64,000 bases of DNA from Streptomyces sp. NBC_00223 (GCF_036199905.1 NZ_CP108109.1:7470001-7534000); one strand, 5' to 3'; shown: positions 1 through 9,028, counted from the first letter of the stretch. Made by a program: numbers and translations. The notes: generated by a model not told the origin, from the letters alone.

Positions 1-855
<855 letters not shown>

Positions 856-940
856 AGTTGCTCGCGTCCACTGTGTGGTTCTGAAACAACCAGCCACCAC
901 ACACATCCCTTTAGGTAGGGGTGTGTGGTGTGTGTTTCAT
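856..940 (+). other. 23S-5S rRNA spacer with probable processing stem
   Basis: The spacer between 23S and 5S rRNA. Positions 894-930 form an imperfect hairpin in which CACCACACACATCCCT pairs with AGGGGTGTGTGGTG, and a weaker one lies at 875-893. Such stems usually guide RNase III-type processing of the rRNA precursor. No tRNA is present in the spacer. Confidence 0.6.
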
Positions 941-1061
941 GGTGTTTCGGTGGTCATAGCGTTAGGGAAACGCCCGGTTACATTCCGAACCCGGAAGCTA
1001 AGCCTTTCAGCGCCGATGGTACTGCAGGGGGGACCCTGTGGGAGAGTAGGACACCGCCGAA
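941..1061 (+). rRNA. 5S ribosomal RNA
   Basis: About 120 nt with the conserved 5S segments GGTGGTCATAGCG at the 5' side, the central CCGAACCCGGAAGCTAAG loop, and GGGAGAGTAGGACACCGCC near the 3' side. It follows the 23S gene as the last gene of the rRNA operon. The exact ends are uncertain by a few bases. Confidence 0.97.
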
Positions 1062-1071
1062 CAATTATTGG

Positions 1072-1113
1072 AGGCCCGGCCTCGGATTTCGTATCCGAGG
1101 CCGGGCCTTTTTT
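1072..1113 (+). terminator. rRNA operon terminator
   Basis: A perfect 16-bp inverted repeat (arms 1072-1087 and 1093-1108) around a 5-nt loop, followed by a run of T ending at 1113. This is a strong intrinsic terminator just after 5S rRNA. Confidence 0.95.
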
Positions 1114-1123
1114 GTGCTTGGGG

Positions 1124-1129
1124 TAGAGT
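1124..1129 (+). promoter_or_regulatory. possible -10 element upstream of the phosphatidyltransferase gene
   Basis: TAGAGT fits the actinobacterial TAGRRT -10 consensus and lies 44 nt before the GTG start at 1173. No convincing -35 is seen, so this is a weak call. Confidence 0.3.
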
Positions 1130-1172
1130 CGCTCCGCAACGTCCGTACGTAGATACATCAGGAGGGGACCCG

Positions 1173-1781
1173 GTGGAGGTCCAGGAGACACGGGTGCAAA
1201 CGGATCGGATCTTCACGATCCCCAACCTCCTGAGTATGGCGCGCCTGGTGGGCGTTCCCGTGTTCCTGTGGCTGATTCTGTGGCCCGAGTTCGGCGGTCC
1301 CAAGGTCGACGGCTGGGCGCTGCTGGTGCTGGCGTTCAGCGGGGTGAGCGACTACCTCGACGGCAAACTGGCCCGGCGCTGGAATCAGATCAGCAACCTG
1401 GGCCGGCTGCTCGACCCGGCCGCGGACCGGCTGTATGTGCTCTCCACCCTGGTGGGTCTCACCTGGCGGGACATCCTCCCGCTGTGGATCACCGCGCTCC
1501 TGCTCGCGAGGGAGGCGATGATGGCTGTGATGCTGCTGATTCTGCGGAGGCACCGTTACGGCCCTCCCCAGGTGAACTTCATCGGGAAAGCGGCTACCTT
1601 CAACCTCATGTACGCCTTTCCGCTGCTGTTGCTGAGCGACAGCAGCGGATGGCTTGCCACCCTGGCATCTGTTTTCGGCTGGGCCTTCACCGGATGGGGT
1701 ACAACCCTGTACTGGTGGGCAGGAATCCTCTATGTGGTGCAGGTCCGTCGACTGGTGAGGGCGGACACCACTCCTGACTGA
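1173..1781 (+). CDS. CDP-alcohol phosphatidyltransferase family protein (PgsA2-like)
   Basis: A 202-residue integral membrane enzyme that should transfer a phosphatidyl group from CDP-diacylglycerol to an alcohol acceptor in phospholipid synthesis. It has the full family signature D-G-x2-A-R-x8-G-x3-D-x3-D, with metal-binding Asp at residues 60, 63, 81 and 85, and several hydrophobic segments. The start is the GTG at 1173, chosen for the AGGAGGGG ribosome-binding site 6-13 nt upstream. It is the first gene of the block that in Mycobacterium tuberculosis begins with pgsA2, so a cardiolipin-, phosphatidylglycerophosphate- or inositol-type product is possible; the acceptor cannot be read from sequence. 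The gene is followed by the sugar-nucleotide gene after 26 nt, so the two may be co-transcribed. Confidence 0.9.
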   Translation: MEVQETRVQTDRIFTIPNLLSMARLVGVPVFLWLILWPEFGGPKVDGWALLVLAFSGVSDYLDGKLARRWNQISNLGRLLDPAADRLYVLSTLVGLTWRDILPLWITALLLAREAMMAVMLLILRRHRYGPPQVNFIGKAATFNLMYAFPLLLLSDSSGWLATLASVFGWAFTGWGTTLYWWAGILYVVQVRRLVRADTTPD

Positions 1782-1807
1782 GACTCGACGAGGAGGATGT
1801 TTCCGAC

Positions 1808-4303
1808 ATGAAGGCGGTTGTTATGGCCGGCGGCGAAGGTACCCGCCTTCGCCCAATGACGTCGAGCATGCCCAAGCCGCTGCTGCCGGTGGTGAATCGC
1901 CCCATCATGCAGCACGTACTGACGCTTCTGAAGCGGCACGGGCTCACCGAGACCGTGGTGACCGTTCAGTTTCTCGCCTCCCTGGTGAAGAATTATTTCG
2001 GGGACGGCGAGGATTTCGGAATGGAGCTCACATACGCCAACGAGGAAAAGCCGCTCGGTACAGCCGGAAGCGTCAAGAACGCCGAGGAGGCGTTGAAGGA
2101 CGACTCCTTCCTGGTCATCTCGGGTGATGCCCTCACCGATTTCGATCTGACCGAGCTGATCGAGTTCCACAAGGAAAAGGGCGCGCTGGTCACGGTCTGC
2201 CTGACCCGAGTGCCCAATCCGCTGGAGTTCGGTATCACCATCGTCGACGACGAGGGCAAGGTCGAACGGTTCCTGGAGAAGCCCACGTGGGGCCAGGTGT
2301 TCTCGGACACGGTGAACACCGGCATCTATGTGATGGAGCCCGAGGTCTTCAATTACGTCGAGCCCGATGTGCCCGTCGACTGGTCCGGTGATGTCTTCCC
2401 GCAGTTGATGAAGGAGGGCAAGCCGGTTTTCGGCTTCATCGCCGAGGGCTACTGGGAGGACGTCGGCACGCACGAGAGCTATGTGAAGGCCCAGGCCGAT
2501 GTGCTCGAAGGCAAGGTCGACGTCGACATCGACGGATTTGAGATCTCGCCCGGAGTCTGGGTCGCCGAAGGCGCCGAGGTCCACCCCGACGCCATCCTGC
2601 GCGGTCCGCTCTTCATCGGTGACTACGCGAAGGTCGAGGCCGGCGCCGAAATCCGTGAGCACACGGTCATCGGCTCCAATGTGGTCGTCAAGTCCGGGGC
2701 TTTTCTGCACAAGGCCGTGATCGCCGACAATGTATACATCGGTCCGCAGACCAATCTCCGCGGCTGTGTGATCGGCAAGAACACCGATGTCATGCGGGCC
2801 GCACGGATCGACGAAGGCGCGATCATCGGCGACGAGTGCCTGATCGGTGAGGAATCGATCATCGCGGGCACCGTCCGGGTGTATCCGTTCAAGACGGTCG
2901 AGGCCGGCGCGTTCGTCAACACCTCGGTCATCTGGGAGTCCCGCGGGCAGGCACATCTGTTCGGCGCCCGTGGCGTCAGCGGAATTCTGAACGTGGAGAT
3001 CACCCCGGAGCTGGCCGTAAGGCTGGCGGGCGCGTATGCCACCACGCTCAAGAAGGGCGCGACGGTCACCACCGCCCGCGACCACTCCCGCGGCGCCCGC
3101 GCGCTCAAACGCGCGGTGATCTCCGCGCTCCAGACCAGCGCGATCGACGTGCGGGACCTGGAGAACGTACCGATGCCCGTCGCGCGGCAGCAGACCGCGC
3201 GGGGGAGTGCGGGCGGCATCATGATCCGGACATCTCCCGGCCGCCCGGACTCGCTCGACATCATGTTCTTCGACGAGCGCGGCGCCGATCTGTCGGGTGC
3301 CGCCCAGCGCAAGCTGGACCGGGTCTTCGCCCGCCAGGAGTTCCGCCGGGCGTTCCCCGGTGAGATCGGCGACCTGCGATTCCCGGCCACCGTCTTCGAC
3401 TCCTACACGGGCGCGCTGCTGCGGGCCGTGGACATCTCCGGGATCGCCGAGTCCGGTCTGAAGGTGGTCGTGGACGCGGCGAACGGCAGCGCGGGCCTGG
3501 TGCTGCCCAGCCTGCTCGGCCGGCTCGGCGTGGACGCGCTCACCATCAACCCCGGCCTCGACGAGGCCCGCCCCACGGAGACGGAGGAGAGCCGCCGGGC
3601 CGGACTCGTACGGCTCGGGGAGATCGTCTCGTCCGCGCGGGCCGCGTTCGGTGTGCGGTTCGACCCGGTCGGCGAGCGGATGTCGCTGGTGGACGAGCGG
3701 GGCCGGATCGTCGAGGACGACCGGGCGCTGCTGGTGCTGCTCGACCTGGTCGCGGCCGAGCGCCGCAGCGGGCGGGTGGCGCTGCCGGTGACCACGACCC
3801 GGATCGGTGAGCAGGTGGCCGCGTACCACGGCACCCAGGTCACCTGGACGACGACCTCGCCCGACGACCTGACCCGGGTGGGCCGGGACGAGGGCACGAT
3901 CTTCGGCGGCGACGGGCGCGGCGGCTTCATCGTGCCCGAGTTCAGCAGCGTGTTCGACGGATCGGCGGCGTTCGTACGGCTGATCGGCCTGGTGGCCAGG
4001 ACACAGCTCACTCTCAGCCAGATCGACGCCCGCATTCCGCGGGCGCACGTCCTCAAGCGGGACGTGCCGACGCCGTGGGCGGTGAAGGGCTCCGTGATGC
4101 GCCGGGTGGTCGAGGAGGCCGGGGACCGCTCGGTGGACACCACGGACGGCGTGCGGGTCGTGGAGGCCGACGGGCGCTGGGTGATGGTCCTGCCCGACCC
4201 GGCCGAGGCCGTCACCCACCTGTGGGCGGAGGGGCCGGACGACGCCTCCGCGCAGGCACTGCTGGACGACTGGTCAGAGGTGGTGGAGAGCGCCGGACGC
4301 TGA
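1808..4303 (+). CDS. NDP-sugar pyrophosphorylase with C-terminal phosphomannomutase-like domain
   Basis: An 831-residue two-enzyme fusion annotated in streptomycetes as mannose-1-phosphate guanylyltransferase. Residues 1-235 are a nucleotidyltransferase with the activation loop G8-G-E-G-T-R-L-R-P16 and the K23 region of S-M-P-K-P-L-L-P. Residues about 250-370 are left-handed beta-helix hexapeptide repeats. Residues about 400-831 resemble phosphoglucomutase/phosphomannomutase, but key loops are altered: the catalytic T-A-S-H-N-P is R474-T-S-P-G-R, the metal loop D-G-D-A-D-R is F-D-P-V-G-E-R (618-624), and the sugar-binding G-E-M-S-G-H is replaced by G-G-D-G-R-G-G (700-706). The N-terminal domain should make GDP-mannose or a related activated sugar in the cytoplasm; the C-terminal domain is probably structural or regulatory. 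A GAGGAGG ribosome-binding site precedes the ATG. Confidence 0.9.
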   Translation: MKAVVMAGGEGTRLRPMTSSMPKPLLPVVNRPIMQHVLTLLKRHGLTETVVTVQFLASLVKNYFGDGEDFGMELTYANEEKPLGTAGSVKNAEEALKDDSFLVISGDALTDFDLTELIEFHKEKGALVTVCLTRVPNPLEFGITIVDDEGKVERFLEKPTWGQVFSDTVNTGIYVMEPEVFNYVEPDVPVDWSGDVFPQLMKEGKPVFGFIAEGYWEDVGTHESYVKAQADVLEGKVDVDIDGFEISPGVWVAEGAEVHPDAILRGPLFIGDYAKVEAGAEIREHTVIGSNVVVKSGAFLHKAVIADNVYIGPQTNLRGCVIGKNTDVMRAARIDEGAIIGDECLIGEESIIAGTVRVYPFKTVEAGAFVNTSVIWESRGQAHLFGARGVSGILNVEITPELAVRLAGAYATTLKKGATVTTARDHSRGARALKRAVISALQTSAIDVRDLENVPMPVARQQTARGSAGGIMIRTSPGRPDSLDIMFFDERGADLSGAAQRKLDRVFARQEFRRAFPGEIGDLRFPATVFDSYTGALLRAVDISGIAESGLKVVVDAANGSAGLVLPSLLGRLGVDALTINPGLDEARPTETEESRRAGLVRLGEIVSSARAAFGVRFDPVGERMSLVDERGRIVEDDRALLVLLDLVAAERRSGRVALPVTTTRIGEQVAAYHGTQVTWTTTSPDDLTRVGRDEGTIFGGDGRGGFIVPEFSSVFDGSAAFVRLIGLVARTQLTLSQIDARIPRAHVLKRDVPTPWAVKGSVMRRVVEEAGDRSVDTTDGVRVVEADGRWVMVLPDPAEAVTHLWAEGPDDASAQALLDDWSEVVESAGR

Positions 4304-4366
4304 ACGTACGGCCGAACGGCGCGCCACGAGGGGGCCATTCGAGTGTGACGGCCCCGACGTGCGACG

Positions 4367-5320
4367 ATGTGCGGCATGCCGCAGCGACCCGATCGGAGCA
4401 GTCCCGTCACCGGGGCTGCTCCGCGGCGTCCCGACGCCTCGATGTCGCTGCTCACCAACGTCATGGAACACAGCCTGGACGAGGGCTACGCGGAGGCCGC
4501 CGCCCGCCGCGGTGAGGTCGGCACGTCCCGGCTGCCGAAGGCGCTCAGCGGCAAGCTGGGGCTGGCGGCCGGCCTGGTCCTGGCCGCGATAGTGGTGACG
4601 GTGGGCGCCGCCCAGACGAAGGCGTCGGCGCCCACCGCGGCCAAGGAGCGGCAGAAGCTCATCGACCGGGTCCAGAGCGAGACCAAGGACGCGGACGCGC
4701 TGCAGAAGAGCGTCGACTCGCTGCGCGAGACCGTCTCCGCCGCTCAGCGGGCCGCGCTGCGCCAGCACGGCGGCGACGGCAACGGACTGCTGGAGCTGCT
4801 GGCCGCCGCCACCCCCGTCCACGGGCCCGGGGTCAAGCTGGTCGTGGACGACGCCAGGGAAGCCAGCCAGGGCGGCTCCAGCGGCCCCCGGTCGAGCAGC
4901 GGCTTCTCGGACACCGGCCGGGTCCGCGACCGTGACATGCAGCGCGTGGTGAACGGCCTGTGGGCCTGCGGCGCGGAGGCGATCAGTGTCAACGGGGAGC
5001 GGTTGACCGAACTCTCGGCGATCCGGGCCGCCGGTGACGCCATACTGGTCGACAACAAACCGCTGGCACCGCCGTACACGGTGCTGGCGATCGGGGACGG
5101 GAAGCGGTTGAGCACGGCATTCCAGAACAGCGCGGACGGCCAGTATCTGCGCGTTCTGCGGGAGAACTACGGGATCCGGGCGAGCGTCAGCGTCCAGGAC
5201 GAGGTCGAGCTCTCCGCCGCGCCCAGCCTGATCGTGCGGTACGCCAAGCCGGACACCGCAGGGGAGAAGCCGGGCGCCGCCAGGGACAAGGCGGACAGCT
5301 CCGGGAACGGGAAGGGATGA
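4367..5320 (+). CDS. DUF881 family membrane protein (first copy)
   Basis: A 317-residue protein with a short cytoplasmic N-terminus, one transmembrane helix around residues 64-84, a coiled-coil segment about 90-130, and a DUF881 domain to the C-terminus. The domain contains the typical P-G-V-K-L-V-V-D-D and W-A-C-G-A-E-A-I-S-V-N-G stretches. DUF881 proteins flank sbp in Actinobacteria and are associated with envelope or division functions, but the molecular role is not known. Another in-frame ATG at 4376 is an equally good start; neither has a clear ribosome-binding site. The next gene starts 3 nt after the stop, so an operon with sbp and the second DUF881 gene is likely. Confidence 0.85.
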   Translation: MCGMPQRPDRSSPVTGAAPRRPDASMSLLTNVMEHSLDEGYAEAAARRGEVGTSRLPKALSGKLGLAAGLVLAAIVVTVGAAQTKASAPTAAKERQKLIDRVQSETKDADALQKSVDSLRETVSAAQRAALRQHGGDGNGLLELLAAATPVHGPGVKLVVDDAREASQGGSSGPRSSSGFSDTGRVRDRDMQRVVNGLWACGAEAISVNGERLTELSAIRAAGDAILVDNKPLAPPYTVLAIGDGKRLSTAFQNSADGQYLRVLRENYGIRASVSVQDEVELSAAPSLIVRYAKPDTAGEKPGAARDKADSSGNGKG

Positions 5321-5323
5321 GAA

Positions 5324-5656
5324 GTGATCGCCGTACTGGGCCTCGTCGTGGGGGTCGTGGTCGGACTCGTGGTGCGCCCCGTGGTGCCCTCCGGAGTCGA
5401 GCCCTACCTGCCGATCGCCGTGGTCGCCGCGCTCGACGCCGTCTTCGGCGGCCTGCGGGCCATGCTCGACGGGATCTTCGACGACAAGGTCTTCGTGGTC
5501 TCCTTCCTGTCCAACGTGGTCGTGGCGGCGCTCATCGTCTTCCTCGGCGACAAGCTCGGTGTGGGCGCGCAGCTGTCGACCGGTGTGGTCGTCGTCCTGG
5601 GCATCCGGATCTTCTCCAACGCCGCCGCCATCCGCCGGCATGTCTTCCGGGCGTGA
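5324..5656 (+). CDS. sbp: small basic membrane protein (Sbp, DUF1290 family)
   Basis: A 110-residue, very hydrophobic protein predicted to have three membrane helices, starting V-I-A-V-L-G-L-V-V-G-V. It belongs to the small basic protein family (DUF1290), which sits between two DUF881 genes in Firmicutes and Actinobacteria. The GTG start at 5324 follows the previous stop by 3 nt and has GGGAAGGGA just upstream, so translation is probably coupled. The biochemical role is not established. Confidence 0.9.
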   Translation: MIAVLGLVVGVVVGLVVRPVVPSGVEPYLPIAVVAALDAVFGGLRAMLDGIFDDKVFVVSFLSNVVVAALIVFLGDKLGVGAQLSTGVVVVLGIRIFSNAAAIRRHVFRA

Positions 5657-5663
5657 CGACCGT

Positions 5664-6515
5664 ATGAGCGACGAGCACGAGAACCGCCCGGAGCGGGAGC
5701 ACCCGGCGGAGCACGGAGGGCGGGACCGCGAGGACGCCTCCGCGGCCGGCCCGCCCACCGAGGACACCGGGGCTCCGCGGGACGCCGAGGCGCCGCTCAC
5801 CGGGCGGCAGCGGCTGCTGGCTGGGCTCTGGCCGCCGCGGCTGTCCAGGGCCCAGCTGATCGTGGCGCTGCTGCTGTTCGTGCTGGGCCTCGGCCTGGCC
5901 ATCCAGGTGAGGTCCACCAGCGACAACGGCGGCGCCCTGCGCGGCGCCCGCCAGGAGGACCTGGTCCGTATCCTCACGGAGCTGGACAACCGGGGCCAGC
6001 GCCTCCAGGACGAGAAACGCGGCCTGGAGAACCAGCGCTCGCAGCTGGAGACCAGTTCCGACCAGGCCGCCGAGGCGCTCAAACAGACCCGGCAGAAGGC
6101 CCAGGAGCTGGGTGTGCTGGCCGGTACGGTGCCCGCGGAGGGTCCCGGCATCACTTTGACGATCAAGGACCCGCACGGTGGTGTCGAGGCCGACTCACTC
6201 CTCGATACCCTCCAGGAGCTGAGGGCGGCCGGCGCCGAGGCGATCCAGATCAATGACGTCCGGGTGGCCGCGGACACGTATTTCACGGAGGGTACGGACG
6301 GCGTGCTGATCGACGGGCACCATGTGTCGCAGCCGTACGAGTTCAAGGTCATCGGCAATCCGCCCGATCTGGAACCGGCGCTCAACATCCCCGGCGGGGT
6401 GGTGCAGACGCTGCAGAAGGAGCAGGCCACGGCGGATGTCGTCAGGTCGCAGAAGATCGTCGTGGACGCCTTGCGGCCGCCGAAGCAGCCTGACTACGCT
6501 CGGTCATCCCAGTGA
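5664..6515 (+). CDS. DUF881 family membrane protein (second copy)
   Basis: A 283-residue DUF881 protein with an acidic, Glu/Arg-rich cytoplasmic N-terminus, one transmembrane helix around residues 62-80, a coiled coil about 95-150 rich in Gln/Glu/Lys, and the DUF881 domain. That domain includes G-P-G-I-T-L-T-I-K-D and A-G-A-E-A-I-Q-I-N-D-V-R. It differs from the upstream copy mainly in the N-terminus. The ATG at 5664 starts 7 nt after the sbp stop; an in-frame ATG at 5640 overlapping sbp is an alternative. The DUF881-sbp-DUF881 triplet is conserved in M. tuberculosis (Rv1823-Rv1825). Confidence 0.85.
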   Translation: MSDEHENRPEREHPAEHGGRDREDASAAGPPTEDTGAPRDAEAPLTGRQRLLAGLWPPRLSRAQLIVALLLFVLGLGLAIQVRSTSDNGGALRGARQEDLVRILTELDNRGQRLQDEKRGLENQRSQLETSSDQAAEALKQTRQKAQELGVLAGTVPAEGPGITLTIKDPHGGVEADSLLDTLQELRAAGAEAIQINDVRVAADTYFTEGTDGVLIDGHHVSQPYEFKVIGNPPDLEPALNIPGGVVQTLQKEQATADVVRSQKIVVDALRPPKQPDYARSSQ

Positions 6516-6620
6516 GGCGGGGGGTCGGGCATCAGTGGGGTGTCGTGTAGTGGAAACTGTGTGTAGCGAGAGTTCGTCCTGCCCCACGGGCGGGTCTGCT
6601 TCTTTCAAGGGGAATCGCCC

Positions 6621-7412
6621 GTGAAGTTGTTTGGGAAGTTGTTCGGCAAGAGCGCGCGTCAGTCGGGTGACCCGGCCACGGCGCGCCATCGCGCGCCCCG
6701 GAACGCACCGGAGGAGGAGCAGAGCGCGGACCGCCCGCTGTTCAGGGCCGATCCGCAGGGCCCCGCCGGCGGCAACTCCGGCACGCCCGGCGTGGCGTCT
6801 GTTGACCCCGCTTCGGCCGCCCGCATAGGTTTCGGGGAATCAGCGACCCCGACCACGGGTGGAGGGTCCGACTTGCCGGTATGCAGCAGGTGCGGTCACA
6901 CCAACGCGGCGGCGAGCCGTTTCTGCAACAACTGCGGCGCGCCGCTGCGGGGCGCCGGAGCGGGTGGGGCCTTCGAGCGCCCGTCCGAGACCACCTCGAC
7001 GATCTCGATCTCCGGCCTGGAGGCGTACGACGCGGAGGCCACCGGCCAGACGCAGATGCCGTCGCTGTCCCAGGAGGCCCAGGCCGCCGTGGACGCGCTG
7101 CCGATCGGCTCCGCGCTGCTGGTGGTGCGCCGGGGTCCGAACTCCGGCAGCCGCTTCCTGCTGGACGGTGAGCTGACCACGGCCGGGCGTCACCCGCAGA
7201 GCGACATCTTCCTGGACGACGTGACCGTCTCCCGCCGCCATGTGGAGTTCCGGCGCGGCCAGGACGGCGGCTTCACCGTCTCCGACGTCGGCAGCCTCAA
7301 CGGCACCTACGTCAACCGGGAGCGGATCGACGCCGTGCGGCTGTCCAACGGCGACGAGGTGCAGATCGGCAAGTACCGGTTGGTCTTCTACGCGAGCCTG
7401 CGGGGGGTCTGA
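6621..7412 (+). CDS. garA: FHA-domain protein with N-terminal zinc ribbon (GarA/OdhI-like)
   Basis: A 263-residue cytoplasmic regulator. Residues 88-105 form a zinc ribbon with Cys 88, 91, 102 and 105. The phosphorylatable E123-T-T-S126 motif typical of GarA/OdhI follows, then a FHA domain about 165-262 with G189-R190, S204-R-R-H207 and N227-G228. In mycobacteria and corynebacteria the unphosphorylated protein inhibits 2-oxoglutarate dehydrogenase and adjusts glutamate metabolism, and Ser/Thr kinases phosphorylate the ETTS motif, after which the FHA domain binds its own tail. The longer N-terminus with the zinc ribbon is unlike the short mycobacterial GarA. The GTG start is supported by AAGGGGA 7-13 nt upstream. 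It lies just before an FtsR-like regulator, as in mycobacteria. Confidence 0.9.
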   Translation: MKLFGKLFGKSARQSGDPATARHRAPRNAPEEEQSADRPLFRADPQGPAGGNSGTPGVASVDPASAARIGFGESATPTTGGGSDLPVCSRCGHTNAAASRFCNNCGAPLRGAGAGGAFERPSETTSTISISGLEAYDAEATGQTQMPSLSQEAQAAVDALPIGSALLVVRRGPNSGSRFLLDGELTTAGRHPQSDIFLDDVTVSRRHVEFRRGQDGGFTVSDVGSLNGTYVNRERIDAVRLSNGDEVQIGKYRLVFYASLRGV

Positions 7413-7445
7413 CCCCCCTTCGCGGGGACCCCAGGGAAGGTGTTC

Positions 7446-8198
7446 ATGCCGAGAACGTCAGGCGGTGCCGGGGACGGCACCGCCACCGTTGCCGCCGCTG
7501 TCGACGACGACGGCGCCCTGCTCAGCATCGGCGCGGTGCTGGGCAGGCTCCAGGACGAGTTCCCCGAGGTCACCATCTCCAAGATCCGCTTCCTGGAGGC
7601 GGAGGGGCTGGTGGACCCGCAGCGCACTCCTTCGGGCTACCGCAAGTTCGGCGCCAAGGACGTGGAGCGGCTGGCGTACGTGCTGCGGGTGCAGCGCGAC
7701 CACTATCTGCCGCTGCGGGTGATCAGGGAGCACCTGGACGCCCTGGACCGCGGTGAGCAGGTCGCGCTGCCAGGGCCCGCGGAGGCCAGAGAGCCCCTGG
7801 ACGGCTCCGAGGAGCCCGAGGCGCCCGCGGAGGTCCGGATCGGCCGGGAGGAGCTGCTGGCCGCCACCGGGGCCGACAGCGCCGCTCTGGCGGAGTGGGA
7901 GTCGTACGGCCTGGTCGAGGCGGGCCGGGACGGCGGCTTCGACGCCGAGACGCTGACCATCGCGCGGCTGATCGTGGACCTGGGCCGGTTCGGCCTCGAA
8001 CCGCGCCATCTGCGGGCCGTGAAGGCCGCGGCCGAGCGGGAGGCGGGCCTGGTGGAGCAGGTGGTGGCGCCGCTGCGCAGGCACCGCAACCCCCAGACCC
8101 GTACCCACGCCGAGGTCACCGCCAGGGAACTGGCCTCGCTCTCCGTTCGGCTGCATGCCGCGCTGATGCGGTCCGCACTGCGGCTTCGCCTGCGCTGA
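7446..8198 (+). CDS. ftsR: MerR family transcriptional regulator (FtsR-like)
   Basis: A 250-residue DNA-binding protein. A MerR winged helix-turn-helix occupies residues about 25-100 with I-S-K-I-R-F-L-E-A-E-G-L and T-P-S-G-Y-R-K-F, followed by an effector region of uncertain ligand. Position directly after the FHA gene and before the DUF151 gene matches the M. tuberculosis Rv1827-Rv1828-Rv1829 order and the corynebacterial ftsR context, where the regulator controls ftsZ. The ATG at 7446 is preferred because AGGGAAGG lies about 6-12 nt upstream; a GTG at 7440 overlaps that site. A role in division-gene control here is inferred from synteny. Confidence 0.88.
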   Translation: MPRTSGGAGDGTATVAAAVDDDGALLSIGAVLGRLQDEFPEVTISKIRFLEAEGLVDPQRTPSGYRKFGAKDVERLAYVLRVQRDHYLPLRVIREHLDALDRGEQVALPGPAEAREPLDGSEEPEAPAEVRIGREELLAATGADSAALAEWESYGLVEAGRDGGFDAETLTIARLIVDLGRFGLEPRHLRAVKAAAEREAGLVEQVVAPLRRHRNPQTRTHAEVTARELASLSVRLHAALMRSALRLRLR

Positions 8199-8277
8199 CG
8201 GGGAAATCGCCGGGTCCGGCGGGGCCGGCGGGCCGGGCCGGGGAGTGCCCGACTACCCAAACCCGGCGGGCACGGCC

Positions 8278-8292
8278 TAGGGTTGCTGTGTG
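8278..8292 (+). promoter_or_regulatory. -10 element placing transcription start at the DUF151 GTG (leaderless)
   Basis: TAGGGT at 8278-8283 ends exactly 6 nt before the GTG start at 8290, the spacing expected for a leaderless transcript. There is no ribosome-binding site before the GTG. No clear -35 is seen. Confidence 0.45.
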
Positions 8293-8763
8293 AACGAGCT
8301 CGACGTTGTGGGTGTCCGGGTCGAAATGCCCTCCAACCAACCGATCGTGCTCCTGCGTGAAGTGGGAGGCGACCGGTACCTGCCCATCTGGATCGGGCCG
8401 GGAGAGGCCACGGCCATCGCCTTCGCGCAGCAGGGCATGACGCCTGCGCGACCGCTGACTCATGACCTCTTCAAGGACGTGCTCGAAGCGGTGGGGCAGA
8501 CCCTCACCGAGGTGCGGATCACCGATCTGCGCGACGGCGTCTTCTACGCGGAGCTGGTCTTCGCCAGTGGGGTCGAGGTCAGTGCCCGCCCGTCCGACGC
8601 CATAGCGCTGGCGCTGCGCACCGGAACGCCGATCTACGGCAGCGACGGTGTGCTGGACGACGCGGGGATCGCGATCCCGGACGAGCAGGAGGACGAGGTC
8701 GAGAAGTTCCGCGAATTCCTCGACCAGATCTCTCCGGAGGACTTCGGCACCAGCAACCAGTAA
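8290..8763 (+). CDS. bifunctional nuclease family protein (DUF151)
   Basis: A 157-residue cytoplasmic protein with the DUF151/bifunctional nuclease fold. Conserved stretches include L-P-I-W-I-G-P-G-E-A-x-A-I and S-A-R-P-S-D-A-I-A-L-A-L-R. The family has reported RNase and DNase activity in plants, while bacterial members are mostly uncharacterised. The gene corresponds in order to M. tuberculosis Rv1829, between the two MerR genes. Its GTG start lacks a ribosome-binding site, and a -10 element sits 6 nt upstream, suggesting leaderless expression separate from the upstream genes. Confidence 0.9.
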   Translation: MNELDVVGVRVEMPSNQPIVLLREVGGDRYLPIWIGPGEATAIAFAQQGMTPARPLTHDLFKDVLEAVGQTLTEVRITDLRDGVFYAELVFASGVEVSARPSDAIALALRTGTPIYGSDGVLDDAGIAIPDEQEDEVEKFREFLDQISPEDFGTSNQ

Positions 8764-8910
8764 CCCGTTCGGCCGATCGGAGAGCCGCTCGGCGGCGGTC
8801 GGCCGAGGGCCTTGCGCGGCCTGATGCGGGGAGCAAGGTTGCTCAGTTGAGACCATTCGAAGTGCCGTTCCCGGGCTGCGGTCAGATGAAACCACTCCTG
8901 GGGTGAATTT

Positions 8911-8928
8911 CACTCGGCGTGCCGAGTG
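8911..8928. promoter_or_regulatory. 18-bp palindrome upstream of MerR promoter
   Basis: CACTCGGC-GT-GCCGAGTG is a perfect inverted repeat with 8-bp arms, 9 bp upstream of the -35 at 8938. The position suits an operator for an activator or autoregulator of the gene at 9029. Confidence 0.5.
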
Positions 8929-8937
8929 TGGCGATCG

Positions 8938-8966
8938 TTGACGCACCCCTGACGACTGCCTACCGT
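8938..8966 (+). promoter_or_regulatory. vegetative-type promoter of second MerR gene
   Basis: TTGACG (8938-8943) and TACCGT (8961-8966) are separated by 17 nt, a good match to the principal sigma factor consensus. The predicted start near 8973 gives a leader of about 55 nt before the GTG at 9029. Confidence 0.65.
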
Positions 8967-9028
8967 CGGGAGGGAAAGTCCGGTGGCACGTGCACACGGC
9001 CACCGGATGTGAAGGGACGGAGGGCTGC

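Noticed and set aside
856..940. tRNA gene in the rRNA spacer
   Set aside because: The hairpins are simple stems; there is no T-loop or anticodon-arm pattern.
1730..4219. An 829-codon minus-strand frame opposite the sugar-nucleotide gene
   Set aside because: Low-complexity His/Asp/Arg-rich antisense of a clear gene with strong domain motifs; no ribosome-binding site.
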